This document shows, piece after piece, positions 57,479 to 64,000 of a DNA stretch of 64,000 nt. The DNA lies in assembly GCA_951394405.1 (NCBI GenBank), contig OX596342.1, positions 2,108,001 through 2,172,000 on the forward strand, read 5' to 3'. The position numbers were made by a program, and so were the translations under genes. Positions within the stretch are counted from its first letter, which is position 1. Every line of letters starts with the position of its first letter. The notes below the pieces were generated by a model, which was not told where the DNA came from, did no database searches, and saw only the letters and a program-made list of their open reading frames with translations. The stretch comes from Coprinellus micaceus. Taxonomy: Eukaryota; Basidiomycota; Agaricomycetes; Agaricales; Psathyrellaceae.

Positions 57479-60117
57479 TCAACGTTTCAACTTCGGCGAC
57501 TCCCAATCCACCCACCTACTCTCCACAAACCCTGCATCGTTTGGCGAGTCCGTCTTCAGATAATCCGTCTGCTGGGCCTCTAGGTTCCTCAAGAACCTAT
57601 TCACAAACGCATTGAGCTCAGGGTACTGCTGCCCCGCAAAGCTACAATGGTCCGCATGTGCCACCTGAGTCACCCCCATCCGATCCGCCATGCCCAACGA
57701 ATCATACACCTTCCTCGCCGTTTTCATGCAACCATACACACTGGACGTCCCCAGTGAGGGCAGGGCACTATTATCGAGAACGAGCAATCCACGCGGGGCG
57801 ACCATGGCAGCGAGAAGGTGGTGGTCGATAGGCAGGTCGGCGATCTTGTCTGCGAATTCAGTGAACTTGGACGAGAATAGGACGCTCTGTTTGACAAGGT
57901 CTGACGCTGTCGTCGCGTTGACCCCCGCCGATTTGAGATCGTCCGCTATTCTCCAGCACCCAGCCCCTCCCGTACCCGACTCGATTACAATCGTGAGCTT
58001 GACTCTCTGGTCGAAAGCCCCCGCGACGAGTGCGCCTCTACCGTTTGCACCACATCCTGTAACCGCGATAGACTCGCGTTCAAGGTTGATAGGAGTTGTT
58101 GCTACAGCGTCAATGATTCGGCTGACGCCCCATGCCCAGGCGCCGAGAGCAGAAGACGTATGGTCTTCCCCATAGATATCGTAGAACTTGCCCTTCCCTC
58201 GGTTACCCAGGCCGTCTGTTTTGGCGAGATCTTCAGGGTTGAAGGTGACGACGGCTGTATCAGCGGGGTGTGGAATGGTCGAGCCCCCGATGGCGACAAT
58301 GAACGGGAATGGACCCCGGTCGCTACTACTTGGGTACTGGACCTTCGCTTCGAAGCTGATGTTGCGGTTGTTGTGCCCGACGTTAACGGTGAGGGAAGAC
58401 CCGAGAATATCACCAGACACATATTGTGGGCGAGGCTCCCTTGTCCCCAATTCGTAGCGCTGGAAGAGCTGACCGATCTGTTCACGGCGACAGTACCACT
58501 CGTCCGTGCTGTTGACGAAGAGGGATCCGCCTGAGAAGGCGAAGGGGTTTGGGAGGCGAGTGTTGGACTTCGCAACTATCTCTGTGGGTGCTACGCAATT
58601 GGCGCCCGTCGGGGTAGCTGGAGGTATGTTGGGAGCAGTGGGTGGGGCAGTGCCGCTGACGAGGTTCGGCACAGTCCAGTCCACCCAATCCTTCTCGACG
58701 AACCCCGCATCATTCGGCTTGTCCGTCTTCATAACGTCGGTGTTCTCAGTCCGCCTTCCCTTCAAGAACTTGTTCACGAATGCCAAGTACTCGACGTACT
58801 GCTCCCCGGGGAACTGGCAGTGGTCGGTATGAGCTATTTGTGAGACGCCCATATGGTCGGGGTATCCAAGCGCCTCGTAAACCTTTCTCCCCGACTTCAT
58901 GCATCCGAAGACCGAAGACGGGCCTAGCCACGAGAACTCGGAGTTGTCGAGGACGAGAAGACCCCGAGGAGCGACGAGCGCGGCCAGCATGTGGTGATCG
59001 AACGGAAGGTCGCTCGTCCTGCCGGACCAGTTCTCAAATTCCTTCGAGAACCAGGTGTTCGAGTATGCCAGGTCGCTGGGGGTCAATATGACGTTGCCTG
59101 TGAGGAATAATTTCTGCGCTATCCTCCAACACCCTGCACCGCCTGTTCCCGACTCGATGGGAATGGTAAGCGATATCCGGTCCTCGAATGCACCGGCAAC
59201 CAACGCTCCTCTCCCGTTGGGACCGCATCCTGTGACTGCCAGCCTATCCGTGTCGATGTTCGCAGTGGGCAACTTTTGCAGCCCATCGATGAGTCGCCCA
59301 AGTCCCCACGTCCAAGCCATCATCGCAGACGCCGGGTGGTTGTATCCATATAGGTCGTAGAATAGCCCGACACCTCGGTCGTTCGTGTTGTTGTGAAGGG
59401 CAACCTCGTCGTTGTTGAAGGTGATAATAGCGACGTCTGCAGGTCGCGGAAGGCTGGTGCCCCCAAAGGCGATGATGGCCGCGAATGGGCCAGTTCCAGT
59501 GGGTGGGTAGCTGATAGTAGGGTAAATGGTGACGTCTCGACCACCGCGGGAGATGCGGACGGAGAGGATAGGTCCGGACATGGAGGCAGAGACGGCGTCA
59601 GGGGCGGTGGGGATGGTTCCAAGTTCCATACGTTGGAACAACTGGCTGATCTCGCTGCGACGGCACGTCCAGTCGGTCATGTTGCTCACGCGAGTGACCC
59701 CATCGTAGAAGGTGAATGGGTCGGGTAGGCGTGAGTTTGGCTTCGCTGAAAGATTCTCGGGGAGGGTGATGCATCCGGGGAGTGAGGTTGCGGTGGGGAA
59801 GGGGAATGGAGGGTCGGTGTTCGTTGGAGGGTTACCGGTGGGTGATGCAGTCGCAGTGGGGACGTTGGAAGTAGGGGCCATCTCTGGAGGGACGCATTGG
59901 GAGTACACCAATGTATAGGCAGCGCACACGAATCCGTTGACGCATTTGGTCGGGCCGTTCCAGCTGCTACCACCACCTGTAACCCTGTCATAGAGAGGCC
60001 GCTGCGCGCGATGGTGAGGAACTTACATTGAGCCCAGGGTCCTGCAGTCGGTGTGGACTGTGCGGTGACGACGATCACCGACACGACGGTGGCGAGCAAG
60101 GCCCGAATCAGGGTCAT
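57479..60117 (-). CDS. Secreted CBM1 protein with two tandem CE15 (glucuronoyl esterase-like) domains, nucleophile Ser replaced by Gly
   Basis: Exons on the minus strand 60117-60027 and 59976-57479, in phase, 862 aa. Signal peptide MTLIRALLATVVSVIVVTAQ, then a family 1 cellulose-binding module (WAQCGGSSWNGPTKC ... YSQC). After a Thr/Pro linker come two CE15-like domains, roughly residues 85-430 and 490-860, joined by another Thr/Pro linker. CE15 enzymes cleave ester links between lignin and glucuronoxylan and use Ser-Glu-His, with Ser in GCSRxGKGA. Here both domains keep the Glu segment (ESGTGGAGCWR) and the His segment (DHCQFPGEQ and DHCSFAGQQ), but the Ser motif reads GCGPNGRGA and GCGANGRGA. 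The Gly codons are GGT at 59222-59224 and 58049-58051. The protein may be non-catalytic or use other chemistry. A TATA-like box lies just upstream. Confidence 0.88.
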
Positions 60118-60164
60118 GATTCCAAGGAGCGAGCCTGGTCATCGTTGCACGCTCGACCGGAGGG

Positions 60165-60172
60165 ATTTATAG
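60165..60172 (-). promoter_or_regulatory. TATA box of the CBM1-CE15 gene
   Basis: CTATAAAT on the minus strand about 50 bp upstream of the ATG at 60117. Confidence 0.5.
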
Positions 60173-61023
60173 AGCGCAAATGCCGTGGAATGTAGTGTTC
60201 ACGGATGTCCAAGAACATCAGTCTTGGTACAAGAGTGACCGCAACTGTTCCCCATCTTCTGAGAAAACTGCTCACATGGCAATCTGGCACCAGTCAGGGC
60301 CTGCGAAGGTAGAGATAGTTGTTCCGTCCTTTCTTCCGAGCTGAAGGAACAAACTCTAGAACGACGTTTAGCCGATAGTTATTCGTGCATAGCGTAGATG
60401 GCTCTGACCTTGGCCCAAGCCCAGCTTTCGTCTTCGCCACTAGGCATAGCCATTTCAACAGAGAAGCCAACTCAAGGAACAGGCCCGGGTGAACTGGGGA
60501 ACCCCACAGTGGATATAATAGAGTTGACAAATCGTCGCAGGGGCTTCGGATTCTTGACATACGAGCCTCGGTATCGTGCTTCTTTCGAGGTACAGGGATG
60601 CATTATTCCGAGTATTCCTCGAACCTATGGAAGGATCGCGGATGTCGGGTTTGAGATCATTATTCTGCGCTGAAACTGTGTACTGCAGAGCTCGGTTTGA
60701 CAGTGACTCTTCGCGAGTTGGGGGAGGAAGATGGTGGGGGCGCAAGAGTGAAACTCAATCGATTAAGGGCGGGTCAGTTAGGTTCTCACGGTAAAACATA
60801 TCCCCATCCCCCTGCACCATCGGCCTCCTCTCGAGACTTGAGTAGATAAAAGCGCTATGCGCGGAGTGTGTCGGCTCTCTCAGTACACACAGTTTATGCC
60901 TCACCATCTCATTGAGACCGTAAATGGGATTTAAAGAGTGTTTATTGGAGGGTATAGAGAATAAATAGGGACAAAAGGAGAGGACAGGGTGTAAGGTCAT
61001 AACACGCGCGAACAAGCACAGCT
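60173..61023. other. Spacer between the CE15 and chitin synthase genes
   Basis: Two frames of about 90 codons (60398-60673 plus and 60455-60745 minus) overlap here without any recognisable motif; I do not call a gene. Confidence 0.4.
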
Positions 61024-63776
61024 TTAGTTGCGGCGGCACAACGCGAACATGTTGAGCCTTACCCAATAGAAGAGGCAGCCAAGGAATCGGATCATCGTCA
61101 AGCCAAAGGTAGCGTAAAGGATGAAAGCGAAGTAGAGGTTTCGCTTGTCACCAGCCTGCTTGTTCCAGGCAGCGATCTTGGCGGGGCTGATGTCGGCGTC
61201 ATTGATGTTGAGCCAGCCACCAATGTTCTGGATGGCGAGGACAAGGATGGCGTTGGAAACGAGCCAGGAGGAAACGAGGTAAGTGCGGAAGGTCTTGTTG
61301 TCATCTTCGATGGTGGGCTTCTCGGCAACCTCAACAACCTCGACCTTGGCAAGAGCGCGGACCACGGTCTCCTTGAAGAAGTGGTCAACGTCTTCCTGGG
61401 TGTTGGTGCTCTCCTCAACGGTGGCAGCCTCGTCGCCAAGGGCGGCCTTGGACTTAACGGAGGGGAGGACGTCAACGGAGTCAGAACCCTTGGTTCCCCA
61501 AGAAACATCGTGGAGGTTGCAGAAAGCAAAGACGTTCAGGATGTTGATGAAGGTGGGGGCAAGGATGAGGTACTGAATGAAGGAATTGAACATGTGCCAG
61601 GGGTTGAGGTAAAGGACCGACGCGAAGAGGTAGATGCCGAAGGTAGAGATGATCGCAGCGACGAGGGGACCAATGGGGACCTTGAAGAAGGACTTGAAGA
61701 CCTCAAGGGCGGTAGGGTGGGCGCTGAGGCTCTTGGGGATATCGGCAAACGAGCGGGCGGTGAGCCAGAGAGAGCAGATGATGAGGTAGAGCGAGAGGAT
61801 GGCGAAGATGCTATGGAAGCACATCAATAACGGGTTCAGAAACACCAAATAGAGCAAACTTACACGAAGGAGCTGGTGTAGAGCACCTTCTCAGACTTGG
61901 GGCGGTTAGCAAGGGCGAGGATGAACTGCATGAACAGAACACCGCAGTAGATGTACTTCATGACCGAGTTGAACCAGTGGAAGAAGACGGCATACTTCTC
62001 GAGACCGGGGATACGGGGGACGAGGTCGATGATGATGCTGAAGGTCAACCACATGTTGGCGAGACCGAACCAGGAGAAGAAGAGGGCGAAGGCGTTGAAG
62101 AGGGCCTGGATGCAGAAGAAGAAGAGGCGGAAGACGTTGTGGCCGGACTGGAAGATCCTCCAGAAGTGGATCAAGGAGTAGACGGAGGCAGCGAACGAGC
62201 CGTTGAGCCAGCGGCGGCGCTGGCCAATGAACTCGGCGCAGGTCTCGGGGCAGTCGGTTTCAGCCTTGGAGGCCTTGACATAGCCGAGAGTCCACTTCTC
62301 ACCAGCCTTGGCGACGAGCTCGAAGCAGAGGATACGGTCCTCAGCCAAGAACATGTTCTTCTGGAAGATGGACATGCCGTTGATTCCCTTGGGGCCGAGA
62401 CGAGCAGCGAGGGAGTGGTCACCGTGGAAGTACTGCTCGAGGGGGCGGCCCTGGATGGCGCGGTAGCGGTAAGCAGAGAAGGCACCGGGGAGGACAGAGA
62501 CGTAGCCGAAGCTGCTCTCGAGGGGCTTGTCGAGGATGTTGGACATCTTGTACTCGAAGTTCTGGGCCGCAACGAGGGGGTTGAGGAGCTTCTTGCCGCC
62601 AATGGTGTAGATCTCACCGCAGCAGCCACCGAGGTTGGCGTTGTTGTAGAAAGCCTCCCAGAGGTGGTAGATGGACTTGTAGGCGGGCTTGGTGCCAGCA
62701 TCGATGAGGACGCAAATCTCGGGGTTGAGCTGCTTGCCGATGGCGTTGAAGATCCAGCGGTGGGAGTTGATCTTCTTCTGGTTCTTGGCCTTGACAATGA
62801 GGATGATCTGAACGGGGACCAAGTTGGAGCCATCATCGGTCTCCTGGGGGAGAACGAGCTGGGGCTTGGCATCGACGGACAACTGAGTGGTATACTATTT
62901 CCAAAGTTAGCATCAGCAGCATCTGATATAAAATTGTGCCAACATACCTCAAAGATGTGGGCCTCGGTGTCCTTGCCATCAACCGTCTTCTTCATGACAC
63001 CGTCCTGGTAGACACCGACGGTAGCGAGGAGGTCCAAAACGGACTTGTCCATGCACTCGAGACCGTCGACGACGAGGGCGACGGTGATCTTGTGCCAGGC
63101 GGGGATGCCCTCCTCGGCGGAGCCACGCCAGTACTTGGACTTCTTCGACTTGCAGATATCACGGATGTTGAGCATGATGTTGTGCAAGGTGCGGGAGTAG
63201 AGCATCTTGTCCTCGTTGTACGAGGTGACGGCGATCAAGAGCTCGGTCTCGCGGTTGTACATCCTGGTGCGGAGGTTCCAGCCGTTCTCGGGGGTGAAGT
63301 CATCGGGGTCGCAGGTGGCAGCGGTGTAGCGCATGTGCGAGAACTCGGTGGACTTGCCGATGGTGTACTTGACCTCCTGCGCATTGTGGATGGCAGTGGG
63401 GACACGGTACTCGGCGATGAAGTGGCCCTTGGTAAGCTTGACCTTGCGGGTCTCACCACGAGGCACAGCCTGGCGACGCCTCCAGCCAGAGTCCAAATCA
63501 ATGTTGGACGCCTGGTTCAGGTAGTTGAAGGGCGATTCCGGGAAGCTGTTGGCCTGCATGTTGGGCAAAGCGGGGAGGGGAGCGATGAAGTGAGGCGGCA
63601 TGGGCGCATACCTCTCTGCATGGCGAACACATCATTAATGTCTGGAAAAATACAAGCTGAAGAAGGGGGAACTCACTCTCATCGGCGAGACTGCTCTGCA
63701 GCTCATTATCGTAGACGGTCGCGTCCGAAGCGAAGGACTCAACGGACTGGGACTGGTAGACGTGTTGGTAAGGCAT
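61024..63776 (-). CDS. CHS: Chitin synthase, division 1 (GT2 family)
   Basis: Plasma-membrane processive enzyme that polymerises UDP-GlcNAc into chitin. Four exons on the minus strand (63776-63677, 63615-62948, 62894-61864, 61810-61024) are in phase and give 861 aa, normal for the family. The N-terminal Chitin_synth_1N region contains [17 protein letters not shown] and [20 protein letters not shown]. The catalytic part contains [10 protein letters not shown], the acceptor-site EDRILCFEL and the product-site [10 protein letters not shown] near residue 480. About seven membrane segments follow in the C-terminal third. ATG at 63776 (MPYQHVYQS) is chosen because nothing in frame upstream is an ATG. 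It is a class I-III enzyme; the exact class cannot be settled by eye. Its substrate pathway enzyme GNA1 lies about 9 kb away. Confidence 0.95.
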
Positions 63777-63903
63777 GATGATCACTGATCAAACGACGTC
63801 GATAATAGCAAGCAGCACAGCTGCGACAACGCTCAGCGCTAAGCTAGGAGGGGACGGGTGGTCGAGCACGGCTGGAGAAACAGGAGGGCTTGGGGGGCTC
63901 ACC

Positions 63904-63911
63904 TTTATATA
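63904..63911 (-). promoter_or_regulatory. TATA box of the chitin synthase gene
   Basis: TATATAAA on the minus strand, about 130 bp upstream of the ATG at 63776, within a C-rich plus-strand context. Confidence 0.55.
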
Positions 63912-64000
63912 CCCCCTCCCCCTCCTTCCCAATCCCCATCATCATGTCGTGGTGATGCTGGATGAGAACGTCGTTACGGCAATCACTGTAATCATGTGTC

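Noticed and set aside
58102..58575. Minus-strand and plus-strand frames of 120-160 codons inside the CE15 gene
   Set aside because: Shadows of the CE15 frame; no domain and no independent splice signals.
61977..63011. 344-codon plus-strand frame opposite the chitin synthase
   Set aside because: It is the antisense of a well-supported chitin synthase exon; its Glu/Gly/Val-rich make-up follows from the codon bias of the real gene, and it crosses an intron.
1..64000. tRNA or rRNA genes and CRISPR arrays
   Set aside because: No tRNA T-loop/anticodon arrangement or rRNA-like stretch was convincing by eye, and no regular spacer-repeat array exists. A tRNA missed by eye remains possible.

Overview
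The window is fungal nuclear DNA, most likely from an Agaricomycete (mushroom-class basidiomycete). The evidence is short GT-AG introns of about 45-120 nt inside most genes, an expansion of F-box proteins, NACHT-domain NLR-like proteins, a CBM1-linked plant-cell-wall enzyme and a division 1 chitin synthase. All gene models below were assembled by hand from reading frames and splice signals; no search or alignment program was run.

Left part (about 1-36.7 kb) is a repeat-rich accessory region. It holds five recognisable NACHT NTPase copies: 1-2598 (frameshifted and cut by the window edge), 10521-11490 (5' truncated), 15293-18144 and 24665-27414 (both open), and 33883-36685 on the opposite strand. 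Older relics lie at about 3.5-5.0, 18.9-19.7 and 27.9-28.5 kb. Between them sit one intact secreted two-LysM chitin-binding protein (7146-8321) and four decayed LysM copies. At the right end is a YIF1 homolog (30614-32232), of which several exon fragments occur upstream. These pieces recur in the same order and orientation: NACHT relic, YIF1 relic, LysM, conserved spacer, NACHT. This shows that a LysM/NACHT block bordering YIF1 was tandemly amplified and then eroded.

Middle part (about 37-57 kb) carries five F-box genes and two F-box fragments. Interspersed are a pair of paralogous proteins resembling the USP8/AMSH N-terminal domain (45.4-46.6 and 48.0-48.7 kb), an unknown protein with a retropepsin-like C-terminal segment (41.4-43.0 kb), and GNA1 glucosamine-6-phosphate N-acetyltransferase (51.6-52.4 kb).

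Right part (57-64 kb) carries a secreted CBM1 protein with two tandem CE15 glucuronoyl-esterase domains and a chitin synthase. In both CE15 domains the nucleophile Ser of the GCSRxGK motif is replaced by Gly.

Functional threads: GNA1 supplies the UDP-GlcNAc pathway that feeds chitin synthase, and the LysM protein would bind chitin outside the cell. NACHT and F-box proteins are fast-evolving families linked to non-self sensing and protein turnover. The most interesting unit is the co-amplified secreted LysM / intracellular NACHT pair; the most interesting single protein is the double CE15 protein without serine nucleophiles.
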